Positions 7,863 through 16,817 of a stretch of DNA of 64,000 nucleotides are shown piece by piece. The DNA is from Bradyrhizobium sp. 1(2017) (GTDB lineage Bacteria; Pseudomonadota; Alphaproteobacteria; Rhizobiales; Xanthobacteraceae). The stretch spans positions 3,554,001 through 3,618,000 of the forward strand of contig NZ_CP050022.2 of assembly GCF_011602485.2 (NCBI RefSeq), written 5' to 3'. Both the position numbers and the translations under genes were made by a program. The notes under the pieces were generated by a model. The model was not told the DNA's origin and did no database searches. It saw only the letters and a program-made list of their open reading frames with translations. Numbering within the stretch: position 1 is the first letter of the stretch; every line of letters starts with the position of its first letter.

Positions 7863-8489
7863 ATGCGCATGCGCTATTCCCGGGAACACAAGCAGGAAAC
7901 CCACGACCGCATCGTGAAGAAGGCCTCGGTGCGGCTGCGTGAAAAGGGGGCCCACGGCATCGGCGTCGCCGATCTCATGAAAGAGGCGGGCCTGACCCAT
8001 GGCGGCTTCTACGCCCATTTTGATTCCCGCGAGGCACTGGTGATCGAGGCCTTCGCCTACGCCATGGATCGGTCCATGGATCATTGGCGGAAGCTGACCG
8101 GCGAGGCCGTGCCGGAGAAGCGGTTGGCGCTGGTCATGGAGAGCTATCTCTCCGCGCTGCATCGCGACAATCCCGGCCATGGCTGCTCGATCCCCGCCCT
8201 CGGTGCCGAGATCGCCCGCGAAAGCCCAAAGACGCGGAAGGCCTTTGCGGGCAAGCTCGACGAGATGATCGAGATGATGACTGACTACATTCCCAACCTG
8301 CCGCGCAAGGCGGCGCGCAAGCAGGCGATTGCGACATTGGCCACCATGGCCGGCACCATGCTGCTCGCGCGCATCGCCGGATCGAGCGAACTCTCGGACG
8401 AGGTGCTGAAGGCAGGCAAGGATAGCGCGCTCGAGGGTGTGAAGCGTGAGCCGAAGGTGGCTGCCGCGAAGAAGGCGAAGCAGAATTAG
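7863..8489 (+). CDS. TetR/AcrR-family transcriptional regulator
   Basis: 208 residues with an N-terminal helix-turn-helix, IGVADLMKEAGLTHGGFYAHFDSREAL (quoted in part: VADLMKEAGLTHGGFYAHF), typical of TetR repressors in the group that includes YcdC/AcrR-like proteins. The ligand-binding C-terminal half contains a CSIPALGAEIARES segment. The tail is lysine-rich (AAAKKAKQN). The gene is alone in a short intergenic setting downstream of the thioesterase, so it may regulate the acyl-CoA genes around it; TATGAT-type palindromes before the thiolase and thioesterase genes are candidate targets. The ligand is unknown. Confidence 0.9.
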   Translation: MRMRYSREHKQETHDRIVKKASVRLREKGAHGIGVADLMKEAGLTHGGFYAHFDSREALVIEAFAYAMDRSMDHWRKLTGEAVPEKRLALVMESYLSALHRDNPGHGCSIPALGAEIARESPKTRKAFAGKLDEMIEMMTDYIPNLPRKAARKQAIATLATMAGTMLLARIAGSSELSDEVLKAGKDSALEGVKREPKVAAAKKAKQN

Positions 8490-8499
8490 GCAGGGTATC

Positions 8500-8591
8500 G
8501 TAGGGTGGGCAAAGGCGCGTGAGCGCCGTGCCCACCATCTCTCCACGATTGCGGCTGACATGGTGGGCACGCTTCGCTTTGCCCACCCTAC
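8500..8591. repeat. GTAGGGTGGGCAAAG repeat element, copy 1
   Basis: A 92-base element with terminal inverted repeats (GTAGGGTGGGCAAAG at the left, CTTTGCCCACCCTAC at the right). A second, slightly diverged copy is at 18952-19042. Internal inverted segments (GTGCCCACCAT and ATGGTGGGCAC) allow a long hairpin. It is non-coding, between the convergent tetR and lysR genes, where it could also act as a bidirectional transcription barrier. Confidence 0.75.
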
Positions 8592-8602
8592 AGGACGGTC
8601 GT

Positions 8603-9511
8603 TCACGGCCCCGCAAACAACGCCCGCTCGCGCTCCACGATCTCCGAGATGTAATCCGCCACAGCCCGGATTCGCGCGAGGTCCTTGCTGTCGGCGTGCA
8701 TCAGCATCCAGAACGTCCGCGTGATCGAGATCTCGTCAGGCAGCACAGGCACCAGCTGTGGATAGTCGCTCGCCATGAAATGCGGCAGCACGGCGATGCC
8801 GAAGCCCGAGAGCGTGGCGTTGAGCTGGGCGATCAGATTGGCGCTGCGGAAGCGCGCGGAGATACGCGGCGACACCTGCGGAAGATAGTCGAGTTCCGGC
8901 GTGAACAGGAGCTCCTCGATGTAGCCGACGAAGCGGTGCTGCGGCAGATCCTGTCGTGAGGCGATTTTTGGGAAACGCTCGAGATAGGCGGGGGCGGCGT
9001 AGAGCCCGAGCCGGTAGTCGAGCAGCTTGCGGCCGACGATGCGGCCTTCCTTCGGCATGGTCAGGCTGATGGCGATGTCTGCCTCGCGCTTGGAGAGGCT
9101 GAACAGCCGCGCAGTCGCCACAAGTTGCAGATCGAGATCGGGATACCGGTCCGCGAAGGGGGCCAGCCGTGGCGCCAGGAAGGCGGTGCCGAACCCATCG
9201 GGGGCACCGATCCGCACCGTTCCGGTCAGCCGCGCCACCGAGCCGCCGACCTGCTCCTGGTTGGCGACGATGGTCGATTCCATCGCTTCCGCGCTGTCGG
9301 CGACCCGCTGGCCGGCCTCGGTGAGGAGGTAGCCGGTCTTGCGCCGGTCAAAAAGCTTGGCGGACAGGTGCTTCTCCAGCCGGTCGACGCGGCGGATCAC
9401 CGTGGCATGGTCCACGCCGAGCTGTTTTGCCGCAGCCGACACCGAGCCGCCCCGCACGATGGCGAGCACGAAGCGAAAGTCGTCCCAGTCGATGCTACCT
9501 TGATCCAGCAT
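8603..9511 (-). CDS. LysR-family transcriptional regulator
   Basis: 302 residues from the ATG at 9511 (MLDQGSIDWDDFRFV). The N-terminal winged helix-turn-helix SVSAAAKQLGVDHATVIRR followed by RLEKHLSAKLFDR is characteristic of LysR proteins, with the substrate-binding domain behind. It is divergently transcribed from mmsA with about 100 bases between the starts, the classic arrangement of a LysR regulator and its target, so it is a candidate regulator of the valine/acyl-CoA cluster at 9.6-19 kb. That link is inferred from position. A longer reading to 9610 would overlap the mmsA promoter and adds unconserved residues. Confidence 0.92.
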   Translation of the reverse strand: MLDQGSIDWDDFRFVLAIVRGGSVSAAAKQLGVDHATVIRRVDRLEKHLSAKLFDRRKTGYLLTEAGQRVADSAEAMESTIVANQEQVGGSVARLTGTVRIGAPDGFGTAFLAPRLAPFADRYPDLDLQLVATARLFSLSKREADIAISLTMPKEGRIVGRKLLDYRLGLYAAPAYLERFPKIASRQDLPQHRFVGYIEELLFTPELDYLPQVSPRISARFRSANLIAQLNATLSGFGIAVLPHFMASDYPQLVPVLPDEISITRTFWMLMHADSKDLARIRAVADYISEIVERERALFAGP

Positions 9512-9613
9512 TTTCGCACATCTATGGTGCAATATCTCAGACTTGAATCCCAATAAATGCAGGTCGATAGGATTTGTCAAAGCGTTCAAGCTCGACCTCA
9601 AGGAGATCATTCC

Positions 9614-11110
9614 ATGCGTTCAGTCGGACATTTCATCGGTGGCAAGGAAGTGAAGGGCACGTCGGGCCGGACGGCAGACGTCTTTGAGCCGATGACCGGT
9701 GACGTCCAGGCCAAGGTCGCGCTGGCCTCCAAGGCCGAGGTCCGCGCCGCCGTCGAGAACGCCCGCGCCGCGCAGCCGGAATGGGCCGCGACCAATCCGC
9801 AGCGCCGCGCCCGCGTGATGATGAAGTTCGTGGAGCTGGTTCAGCGCGACTACGACAAGCTCGCCGAGCTTCTGGCGCGCGAGCATGGCAAGACCGTTCC
9901 GGATGCCAAGGGTGACATCCAGCGCGGCCTCGAAGTCGCGGAATTCGCCTGCGGCATCCCGCATCTGATGAAGGGTGAATACACCGAAGGCGCCGGCCCC
10001 GGCATCGATATCTATTCCATGCGCCAGGCGCTCGGCGTCGTCGCCGGCATCACGCCGTTCAATTTCCCGGCGATGATCCCGATGTGGAAGTTTGCCCCCG
10101 CCATCGCCTGCGGCAACGCCTTCATCCTCAAGCCCTCCGAGCGCGATCCCGGCGTGCCGATGCTGCTCGCCGAGCTGATGATCGAGGCCGGCCTGCCGGC
10201 CGGCATCCTCAACGTCGTCAATGGCGACAAGGAAGCGGTCGACGCCATCCTGGACGATCCCGATGTCAAGGCCGTGGGCTTCGTCGGCTCCACGCCGATC
10301 GCGCAGTACATCTATGAGCGCGCCGCGCAGACCGGCAAGCGTTGCCAGTGCTTCGGTGGTGCCAAGAACCACGCCATCATCATGCCCGATGCGGATATGG
10401 ATCAGGCTGTCGACGCGCTGATCGGCGCCGGGTACGGCTCGGCCGGCGAGCGCTGCATGGCGGTCTCGGTCGCCGTTCCCGTCGGCAAGTCCACCGCCGA
10501 CCGCCTGATGGAGAAGCTCATCCCGCGCGTCGAGTCGCTCAAGATCGGCACCTCGATCGACCCGTCGGCCGATTACGGTCCGCTGGTCACGCGCGAGGCG
10601 GTCGAGAAGGTGAAGAGCTACATCGACATCGGCATCAAGGAAGGCGCGACGCTGACCGTCGACGGCCGCGGCTTCAAGATGCAGGGCTACGAGAAGGGCT
10701 TCTATTTGGGCGGCTCGCTGTTCGACAACGTCACCAAGGACATGCGGATCTACAAGGAAGAGATCTTCGGCCCCGTGCTCTCGGTCGTCCGTGCGCATGA
10801 CTACAAGGAAGCGCTGGCGCTGCCCTCGGATCACGACTACGGCAATGGCGTGGCCATCTTCACCCGCGACGGCGACGCCGCGCGCGACTTCGCGGCCAAG
10901 GTCAATGTCGGCATGGTCGGCATCAACGTGCCGATCCCGGTTCCGATCGCCTATTACACCTTCGGCGGCTGGAAGAAGTCCGGCTTCGGCGATCTCAACC
11001 AGCACGGCCCGGACTCGGTCCGCTTCTACACCAAGACCAAGACGGTGACCTCGCGCTGGCCGTCCGGCGTCAAGGAAGGCGCGGAGTTCTCGATCCCGCT
11101 GATGAAGTAA
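9614..11110 (+). CDS. mmsA: CoA-acylating methylmalonate-semialdehyde dehydrogenase
   Basis: 498 residues from the ATG at 9614, preceded by AAGGAGA. The sequence follows the MmsA/IolA subgroup of aldehyde dehydrogenases: GVVAGITPFNFPAMIPMWK, the cofactor motif FVGSTPIAQYIY, and the catalytic Cys in GSAGERCMAVS; the general-base Glu of ordinary aldehyde dehydrogenases is absent as expected for CoA-acylating members. It converts (methyl)malonate semialdehyde to propionyl-CoA or acetyl-CoA in valine, thymine or inositol breakdown. The following acyl-CoA dehydrogenase, hydrolase and mmsB genes are the other valine-pathway steps, so this is the first gene of that operon. Confidence 0.95.
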   Translation: MRSVGHFIGGKEVKGTSGRTADVFEPMTGDVQAKVALASKAEVRAAVENARAAQPEWAATNPQRRARVMMKFVELVQRDYDKLAELLAREHGKTVPDAKGDIQRGLEVAEFACGIPHLMKGEYTEGAGPGIDIYSMRQALGVVAGITPFNFPAMIPMWKFAPAIACGNAFILKPSERDPGVPMLLAELMIEAGLPAGILNVVNGDKEAVDAILDDPDVKAVGFVGSTPIAQYIYERAAQTGKRCQCFGGAKNHAIIMPDADMDQAVDALIGAGYGSAGERCMAVSVAVPVGKSTADRLMEKLIPRVESLKIGTSIDPSADYGPLVTREAVEKVKSYIDIGIKEGATLTVDGRGFKMQGYEKGFYLGGSLFDNVTKDMRIYKEEIFGPVLSVVRAHDYKEALALPSDHDYGNGVAIFTRDGDAARDFAAKVNVGMVGINVPIPVPIAYYTFGGWKKSGFGDLNQHGPDSVRFYTKTKTVTSRWPSGVKEGAEFSIPLMK

Positions 11111-11134
11111 ACCTCCTTGGAGCGAGAGGCCGGG

Positions 11135-12280
11135 ATGCAATTCGCTCTGAACGGGGATCAGGTCGCGGTTCGCGACATGGCGTTGGCGTTTGCGGCGGAA
11201 AAGATCGCGCCGCACGCGCTGCGCTGGGACGAGGAAAAGTATTTCCCCGTCGACGTGATGCGCGAGGCAGCAAGCCTCGGCATGGGCGGCATCTACATCC
11301 GGGAGGATGTCGGCGGCTCCGCCATGTCGCGGTTCGACGCGGCGCTGATCTTCGAGGCGCTGGCGACGGGCTGCCCGACCACCTCCGCCTTCATCTCCAT
11401 CCACAACATGGCGTCCTGGATGATCGATGCCTTCGGCAGCGATACCCAGCGCCAGAAATGGCTGCCAAAACTCTGCACCATGGAGCTGATCGCGAGCTAC
11501 TGCCTGACCGAGCCGGGCGCCGGCTCGGACGCGGCGGCGTTGCGCACCCGCGCGGTGCGCGAGGGCGACCACTACGTGCTCAACGGCCAGAAGCAGTTCA
11601 TTTCGGGCGCCGGCGGCACCGATCTGCTGGTTGCGATGGTCAGGACCGGCGGCGACGGTCCCGGCGGCATCTCGACCCTCGTCATCGACGGCAAGACACC
11701 GGGCGTTTCCTTCGGCGCCAATGAGCGCAAGATGGGCTGGAACGCGCAGCCGACCCGCGCCGTGATGTTCGAGAACGCCCGCGTGCCGGTCGCCAACCGC
11801 CTCGGCGAGGAGGGCATCGGCTTCAAGATCGCGATGGCCGGCCTCGATGGCGGCCGCCTCAACATCACCGCCTGTTCACTGGGTGGCGCGCAGGCCGCGC
11901 TCGACAAGGCGCGCAGCTACATGAAGGAGCGCAAGGCGTTCGGAAAACGGCTCGACGAATTCCAGGCGCTCCAATTCCGCCTCGCTGATATGGCGATCGA
12001 GCTAGAGGCCGCGCGCACCTTCCTGTGGCGTGCTGCGGCGGCGCTGGATCGCAAGGATCCGGATGCCACCATGCTGTGCGCGATGGCCAAGCGGTTCGGC
12101 ACCGATGTCGGCTTCGAAGTCGCCAACCACGCGCTGCAGCTTCACGGCGGCTACGGCTATCTCAGCGAATACGGCATCGAGAAGATCGTGCGCGATCTGC
12201 GCGTGCACCAGATCCTCGAAGGCACCAACGAAATCATGCGGCTCATCGTGGCGCGCAAATTGATCGAGGGCGCGCGATGA
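11135..12280 (+). CDS. Acyl-CoA dehydrogenase, probable isobutyryl-CoA dehydrogenase
   Basis: 381 residues from ATG 11135 with AGAGG just upstream (a TTG at 11117 is an alternative start). Standard motifs are present: YCLTEPGAGSDAAALRTRA near residues 122-140, the FAD-binding stretch FISGAGGTDLL, and C-terminal QLHGGYGYLSEYGIEK with the catalytic Glu in ILEGTNEIMRL. The enzyme oxidises a short branched acyl-CoA and passes electrons to ETF. Its position between mmsA and the 3-hydroxyisobutyryl-CoA hydrolase points to isobutyryl-CoA as substrate (valine route). Its stop overlaps the next start by four bases (ATGA), indicating translational coupling. Confidence 0.93.
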   Translation: MQFALNGDQVAVRDMALAFAAEKIAPHALRWDEEKYFPVDVMREAASLGMGGIYIREDVGGSAMSRFDAALIFEALATGCPTTSAFISIHNMASWMIDAFGSDTQRQKWLPKLCTMELIASYCLTEPGAGSDAAALRTRAVREGDHYVLNGQKQFISGAGGTDLLVAMVRTGGDGPGGISTLVIDGKTPGVSFGANERKMGWNAQPTRAVMFENARVPVANRLGEEGIGFKIAMAGLDGGRLNITACSLGGAQAALDKARSYMKERKAFGKRLDEFQALQFRLADMAIELEAARTFLWRAAAALDRKDPDATMLCAMAKRFGTDVGFEVANHALQLHGGYGYLSEYGIEKIVRDLRVHQILEGTNEIMRLIVARKLIEGAR

Positions 12281-13344
12281 GCGCAGTGGAAGAGGGCGAT
12301 CTCGTCGTTCGCCGCGAGGGCGCCGCGGGCGTGATCCGGCTCAACCGGCCCAAGGCGCTCAACGCCATGACGCTGGAGATGTCCATCGGCATCGACGCGG
12401 CGCTGGACCGCTTCGAGACGGATCCTGCAGTCGCGCTGATCATTCTGGAAGGGGCCGGCGAGCGTGGTCTCTGCGCCGGCGGCGACATTCGCGGCCTCTG
12501 GGAGAGCTCGCGCGAGGGCGGCGACCTCGGCGCGCGGTTCTGGCGCCAGGAATACGTGATGAACGCGCGGATCGAGAAGTATCCGAAGCCGTATGTCGCG
12601 TTCATGGACGGCCTCGTGATGGGCGGCGGCGTCGGGCTGTCAGGCCATGCCAGCCATCGTGTCGTCACCGATCGCACCAAATTGGCGATGCCCGAGGTCG
12701 GGCTCGGCTTCTTCCCGGATGTCGGCGGCACCTGGCTGCTCTCGCGCTCGCCGGGCGAGATCGGCACCTATTTCGGCCTCACAGGGCAGACCATGAACGG
12801 TCCCGACGCGATCCACGCCAAGTTCGCGGATGCCGTGGTGCCGGCGGCCAAATGGCCGGAGCTGCGCGAAGCGCTGACGAGGGTTCGGCCAGACGCGACG
12901 GCAGCCGACGTCAGCAAGCTCATCGATGGCTTTGCGACGGGCGAGACGGCCGGACCGGTCGCCGTGAAACAGGTGACGATCGATGCGCTGTTCGGTTTCG
13001 ACCGCATAGAGGACATCTTCGCTGCGCTCGCGCGCGACGGCTCCGAATTCGCGCTGGCCACGCTCAAGACGCTTAATGAGAAGTCGCCGCGCGGCATGGT
13101 AGTGACGCTGAAACTGCTGCGGCTGGCGCGCACGGCGTCGAGCCTGGAAGCGTGCCTGGTGCGCGAATATCGTGCCGCGCTGGAAGTCTTCCGCAGCGAC
13201 GACTTTCGCGAAGGCGTGCGCGCCGCCGTGATCGACAAGGACCGCAAGCCGACCTGGTCGCCGCCGCGGGTCGAGGACGTGACGCCGCAGATGCTTGCGC
13301 CATATCTCGCCGAGATCGGCGCCGACGAGCTGAAGTTCAACTAA
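12277..13344 (+). CDS. 3-hydroxyisobutyryl-CoA hydrolase-like enoyl-CoA hydratase/isomerase family protein
   Basis: 355 residues, longer than simple crotonases and the length of HIBYL-CoA hydrolases. GLCAGGDIRGLWES supplies one oxyanion-hole strand, MDGLVMGGGVGLSGHASH the other, and MPEVGLGFFPDVGGTWLLSR is the hallmark segment of the ECH_2/HIBYL-CoA hydrolase family. It would release 3-hydroxyisobutyrate from its CoA ester, the unusual deacylation step of valine degradation, delivering the substrate of the next gene, mmsB. The ATG at 12277 overlaps the previous stop. A methacrylyl-CoA hydratase would still be needed from elsewhere, perhaps the crotonase at 6345-7115. Confidence 0.9.
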   Translation: MSAVEEGDLVVRREGAAGVIRLNRPKALNAMTLEMSIGIDAALDRFETDPAVALIILEGAGERGLCAGGDIRGLWESSREGGDLGARFWRQEYVMNARIEKYPKPYVAFMDGLVMGGGVGLSGHASHRVVTDRTKLAMPEVGLGFFPDVGGTWLLSRSPGEIGTYFGLTGQTMNGPDAIHAKFADAVVPAAKWPELREALTRVRPDATAADVSKLIDGFATGETAGPVAVKQVTIDALFGFDRIEDIFAALARDGSEFALATLKTLNEKSPRGMVVTLKLLRLARTASSLEACLVREYRAALEVFRSDDFREGVRAAVIDKDRKPTWSPPRVEDVTPQMLAPYLAEIGADELKFN

Positions 13345-13371
13345 TCAACGAAACCCGCGGAGGAAACGACA

Positions 13372-14259
13372 ATGGCCACGATCGCATTCATTGGTCTGGG
13401 CAACATGGGCGGCCCGATGGCGGCCAATCTCGTCAAGGCCGGCAACAAGGTCGTCGCGTTCGATCTCGTCGAAGCTTCGCGCGCGCAGGCCAAGGCTGAT
13501 GGCGCCGGCATTGCCGACAGTGCCGCCGGCGCGGTGAAGGGCGCCGATGTCGTCGTCACCATGCTTCCCGCAGGCAAGCATGTGCTCGGTGTCTGGAACG
13601 AGGTCGTTCCCGCCATGACCAAGGGCGCGCTGATCATCGACTCTTCCACCATCGACGTCGAGAGTGCGCGCCAGGCCCATGCGCTTGCCGCCAAGAGCGG
13701 CGTGCTCTCGGTCGATGCGCCGGTCTCCGGCGGCACGGGCGGCGCCAAGGGCGCGACGCTCACCTTCATGTGCGGCGGCGAGGAGGGCGCGTTTGCGGCG
13801 GCAAAGCCGGTGCTGGAGAAGATGGGCAAGAAGATCGTCCATTGCGGCGGCGCCGGCGCAGGGCAGGCGGCCAAGATCTGCAACAACATGATCCTCGGCA
13901 TTTCCATGATCGCGGTGAGCGAGGCCTTTGCGCTCGCTGAGAAGCTCGGCCTCTCGCACCAGGCGCTGTTCGACGTCGCCTCGACCTCGTCGGGCCAGTG
14001 CTGGTCGCTCACGACCTATTGCCCGGTTCCAGGCCCGGTGCCGACCTCGCCGGCGAACAACGATTACAAGCCGGGCTTTGCCTCGGCGCTGATGGTGAAG
14101 GATCTGACCTTGGCGCAGGACGCCGCCAAGGCCGCGGGCGCGGCGACGCCGCTCGGCAAGCATGCGCAGGAGATCTATCAGTCTTTCGACGCAGCCGGGC
14201 AGGGCGGGGTGGATTTTTCCGGAATTATCAAGCACGTTAGGGGACTGGCCGGAAAATAG
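13372..14259 (+). CDS. mmsB: 3-hydroxyisobutyrate dehydrogenase
   Basis: 295 residues. The N-terminal Rossmann motif is IGLGNMGGPMAANLVKAG; DAPVSGGTGGAKGATLTFM is the substrate-binding segment, and GAGAGQAAKICNNMILG carries the catalytic Lys of the 3-hydroxyisobutyrate/6-phosphogluconate dehydrogenase superfamily. It oxidises 3-hydroxyisobutyrate to methylmalonate semialdehyde with NAD, feeding MmsA. It is preceded by GGAGGA and follows the hydrolase gene after 27 bases, so it belongs to the same operon. A repeat element follows directly, which may mark the end of the core valine unit. Confidence 0.95.
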   Translation: MATIAFIGLGNMGGPMAANLVKAGNKVVAFDLVEASRAQAKADGAGIADSAAGAVKGADVVVTMLPAGKHVLGVWNEVVPAMTKGALIIDSSTIDVESARQAHALAAKSGVLSVDAPVSGGTGGAKGATLTFMCGGEEGAFAAAKPVLEKMGKKIVHCGGAGAGQAAKICNNMILGISMIAVSEAFALAEKLGLSHQALFDVASTSSGQCWSLTTYCPVPGPVPTSPANNDYKPGFASALMVKDLTLAQDAAKAAGAATPLGKHAQEIYQSFDAAGQGGVDFSGIIKHVRGLAGK

Positions 14260-14272
14260 CCTTCGCTTGGTG

Positions 14273-14356
14273 CCCGGATGAAGCGAAGCAGATCCGGGAC
14301 AGCTCTTTCAATCGGCGCGTCCGCCCCCGGATTGCGCTCCGCTCCATCCGGGCTAC
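14273..14356. repeat. CCCGGATGAAGCG-type repeat element
   Basis: The left end CCCGGATGAAGCGAAGC is matched in inverted form by GCTCCGCTCCATCCGGG near 14336-14352, giving an element of about 84 bases between mmsB and the acyl-CoA synthetase gene. It is non-coding and of a family common in Bradyrhizobium intergenic regions. Folding into a hairpin could attenuate read-through between the two halves of the cluster. Confidence 0.6.
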
Positions 14357-14386
14357 GCTCGAAGGTCAATTCGACGGGCCCGGATC

Positions 14387-16105
14387 ATGACGACATTTCA
14401 GGAAGCGCGCGCGTTTCTCCTACAACACCGAACGGATTACGAGACAGCGGTGAAAGGCTTCCGCTGGCCCGATCCGGCTCCCTTCAACTGGGCGCTCGAC
14501 TGGTTCGACGCGGAGCTGGCGGCGGATGCGGACAGCAGGGATCGCCCCGCGCTCTGGATTGTCGATGCCGCGCAGGACAAGCAGACAAAACTCTCCTTTG
14601 CGGCGCTCTCGAAGCGCTCGAACCAGGTCGCCAACTTCCTCCGCGCGCAGGGCTTGAAGCGCGGCGATCACCTTTTGCTGCTGCTCGGCAATGTGGTTCC
14701 GCTGTGGGAGACGATGATGGCGGCGATGAAGCTCGGCGTCGTCGTGATTCCCGCGACGACGCTGCTCACCGCCGAGGAGCTGCGCGACCGGCTCGATCGC
14801 GGCAGGGCGAAGGCGGTGGTGGCTGCCGAGGACCAGGTCGCGAAGTTCGCCAGCCTTGGCGTCGAGGATGTCGTTCGCATCGTGGTCGGCGCGGCGTCCG
14901 ATGGCTGGCTGGCCTATGACGAGGCGGCGAAGGCTTCGGAGGGCTTTGCAGCCGACGGTCCGACCAACGCCGACGACCCGATGCTGCTCTATTTCACCTC
15001 GGGCACGACCGCAAAGCCGAAGCTGGTGAGGCACAGCCAGCGCAGCTATCCCGTCGGTCATCTCTCGACCATGTACTGGATCGGGCTGCAGCCCGGCGAC
15101 GTCCATCTCAACATCTCGTCGCCAGGCTGGGCAAAGCATGCCTGGAGCTGTCTTTTTGCGCCGTGGAATGCGGGCGCCACCGTGTTCGTGGTCAACCAGC
15201 CGCGCTTCGATGCCAAGGGCCTGCTCGCCACCATCGGCCGTTGCGGCGTCACCACGCTGTGCGCGCCACCGACGGTGTGGCGGCTCTTCATTCAGGAGAA
15301 CCTAGCCTCGTACAAGGTGGCCCTGCGCGAGGTCTGCGGCGCCGGCGAACCGCTCAATCCTGAAGTGATCGACCAGGTGCAGGCCGCCTGGGGCCTGACG
15401 ATCCGCGACGGCTACGGCCAGACCGAAACCACCGCGCTTGCCGGCAATTCGCCGGGGCAAAGGATCAAGGTCGGCTCGATGGGCCGGCCGCTGCCGGGCT
15501 ATTGCGTGCAGGTGAGCGATGCCGACGGCCATCCGGCGAAGGAAGGCGAGGTGGCCTTGGTGCTCGGCGCCGACCGCCCCGCCGGCCTGATGCAGGGCTA
15601 TCAGGGCGACGACGGCAAGCTCTCCGGTGCCGAAGGCCAGCTCTATCGCAGCGGCGACGTCGTGTTCGCGGATGAGGACGGCTATCTCACTTTTGTCGGC
15701 CGTTCCGACGACGTGTTCAAATCGTCCGATTACCGCATCAGCCCGTTCGAACTGGAGAGCGTACTGCTCGAGCACGAGCTCGTCGCCGAAGCCGCGGTGG
15801 TGCCAAGCCCCGATCCGATCCGGCTCGCCATCCCCAAGGCCTTCGTGCTGCTGACGTCAGGTGCGGAGCGCTCGCCGGAAACGGCGCTGTCGATCTTCAG
15901 GCACCTGCACACGCGACTTGCGCCGTTCAAGCGCATCCGCCGCCTCGAAATCGTCACCGAGTTGCCGAAGACGATCTCTGGAAAAATCCGTCGCGTGCAG
16001 CTACGCAGGCTGGAGCGCGACAATGATCGCAATGACCCGCTGCGCGGCCGGGAATTCCGCGAGGAGGATTTTCCGGAGCTGTCGAAGACACGGAGTGAGA
16101 CCTAG
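14387..16105 (+). CDS. AMP-binding acyl-CoA synthetase
   Basis: 572 residues of the ANL superfamily. The P-loop-like A3 motif is LYFTSGTTAKPKLVRHS, A5 is GYGQTETTALAG, A7 YRSGDVV, A8 GRSDDVFKSSDYRISPFELE, and the catalytic Lys A10 is in PKTISGKIRR. The protein resembles acetyl-CoA synthetase and medium-chain (AcsM-type) acyl-CoA ligases, including the WAKHAW segment that contributes to the acyl pocket. It activates a carboxylate to its CoA thioester using ATP. It is cotranscribed with a MaoC hydratase (starts overlap: TAGTG) and probably an SDR dehydrogenase, suggesting activation of an acid that then enters R-specific beta-oxidation. Confidence 0.93.
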   Translation: MTTFQEARAFLLQHRTDYETAVKGFRWPDPAPFNWALDWFDAELAADADSRDRPALWIVDAAQDKQTKLSFAALSKRSNQVANFLRAQGLKRGDHLLLLLGNVVPLWETMMAAMKLGVVVIPATTLLTAEELRDRLDRGRAKAVVAAEDQVAKFASLGVEDVVRIVVGAASDGWLAYDEAAKASEGFAADGPTNADDPMLLYFTSGTTAKPKLVRHSQRSYPVGHLSTMYWIGLQPGDVHLNISSPGWAKHAWSCLFAPWNAGATVFVVNQPRFDAKGLLATIGRCGVTTLCAPPTVWRLFIQENLASYKVALREVCGAGEPLNPEVIDQVQAAWGLTIRDGYGQTETTALAGNSPGQRIKVGSMGRPLPGYCVQVSDADGHPAKEGEVALVLGADRPAGLMQGYQGDDGKLSGAEGQLYRSGDVVFADEDGYLTFVGRSDDVFKSSDYRISPFELESVLLEHELVAEAAVVPSPDPIRLAIPKAFVLLTSGAERSPETALSIFRHLHTRLAPFKRIRRLEIVTELPKTISGKIRRVQLRRLERDNDRNDPLRGREFREEDFPELSKTRSET

Positions 16106-16584
16106 TGAACGAAGTCTGGAAGAAGCCGCCGATTTCCCTGGAAGCCTATCAGGCCATGGTCGGCAAGGAGATCGGCGTATCGTCGTGGCACCTGATTGAC
16201 CAGCCGCGTATCGACACCTATGCCGACGTGATCGAGGATCACCAATTCATCCACGTCGATCCCGAGCGTGCGAAGAAGGAAACCGCCTTCGGCACCACCA
16301 TCGCGCACGGTTTCCTGACGATGTCGCTGATGTCGATCATGTCCTACGAGGTGATGCCCGTCATCGCTGGCACCACGATGGGCGTCAATTACGGCTTCGA
16401 CAAGTTGCGCTTCATCTCGCCGGTGCGTTCGGGCAAACGCGTCCGCGGCCGGTTCGTGCTGGCCGAAGCCAAGCTGCGCAAGCCCAATGAATTGCAGTCT
16501 CGTACCAACGTGACAGTGGAGATCGAAGGCGAGGACAAGCCGGCGCTCGTCGCGGAATGGCTGGGCTTGATCTATTTCGCGTAA
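16105..16584 (+). CDS. MaoC-family dehydratase (R-specific enoyl-CoA hydratase type)
   Basis: 159 residues starting with GTG at 16105, whose first base is the last base of the synthetase stop. The hotdog catalytic signature is clear: VIEDHQFIHVDPERAK with the Asp and His that activate water, followed by AFGTTIAHGFLTMSL. Length and motif match single-domain MaoC hydratases such as PhaJ-like proteins and NodN. It would hydrate trans-2-enoyl-CoA to (R)-3-hydroxyacyl-CoA. The SDR gene downstream encodes the matching dehydrogenase. NodN-like alternatives are possible since the families overlap in sequence. Confidence 0.9.
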   Translation: MNEVWKKPPISLEAYQAMVGKEIGVSSWHLIDQPRIDTYADVIEDHQFIHVDPERAKKETAFGTTIAHGFLTMSLMSIMSYEVMPVIAGTTMGVNYGFDKLRFISPVRSGKRVRGRFVLAEAKLRKPNELQSRTNVTVEIEGEDKPALVAEWLGLIYFA

Positions 16585-16595
16585 CTCCCGCCGTC

Positions 16596-16618
16596 ATGGC
16601 CGGGCTTGACCCGGCCAT
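16596..16618 (+). terminator. GC-rich hairpin after maoC gene
   Basis: ATGGCCGGG-CTTGA-CCCGGCCAT is a perfect 9-base stem with a 5-base loop, 12 bases after the MaoC stop. No T-tract follows, so it is a weak or attenuating terminator, or a REP-type hairpin, inside the cluster. Confidence 0.45.
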
Positions 16619-16655
16619 CCATCGCTGCTCAAAAGCCTGTCAAATCGCGCTCGGA

Positions 16656-16802
16656 CCCTCTCCCCTTGCGGGAGAGGGTGGCGAAATCGAGCGGAGCGAG
16701 ATGAAGCCGGGTGAGGGGTATCTCTCCACACGTTCATCTGCGGACAGAGACCCCTCATCCGGCGCGCGTTGCGCGCCACCTTCTCCCACAAGGGGAGAAG
16801 GA
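16656..16802. repeat. CCCTCTCCCC..GGGAGAGGG repeat element
   Basis: About 147 bases bounded by two self-complementary ends: CCCTCTCCCCTTGCGGGAG at the left and CTTCTCCCACAAGGGGAGAAG at the right, with a palindromic GGCGCGCGTTGCGCGCC near the right end. It is a composite REP/MITE-like element of a type widespread in rhizobial genomes. Its right end lies only about 16 bases before the SDR start and so contributes the leader of that gene, including the purine-rich stretch GAAGAAAGGAAG used as ribosome-binding site. Confidence 0.65.
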
Positions 16803-16817
16803 AGAAAGGAAGCACTC

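Noticed and set aside
9620..11572. 650-codon open frame antisense to mmsA and the acyl-CoA dehydrogenase
   Set aside because: It mirrors the GC-skewed codon use of the coding strand, has composition unlike real proteins (His/Arg/Gly/Ala-rich), and the sense genes have full catalytic motifs.
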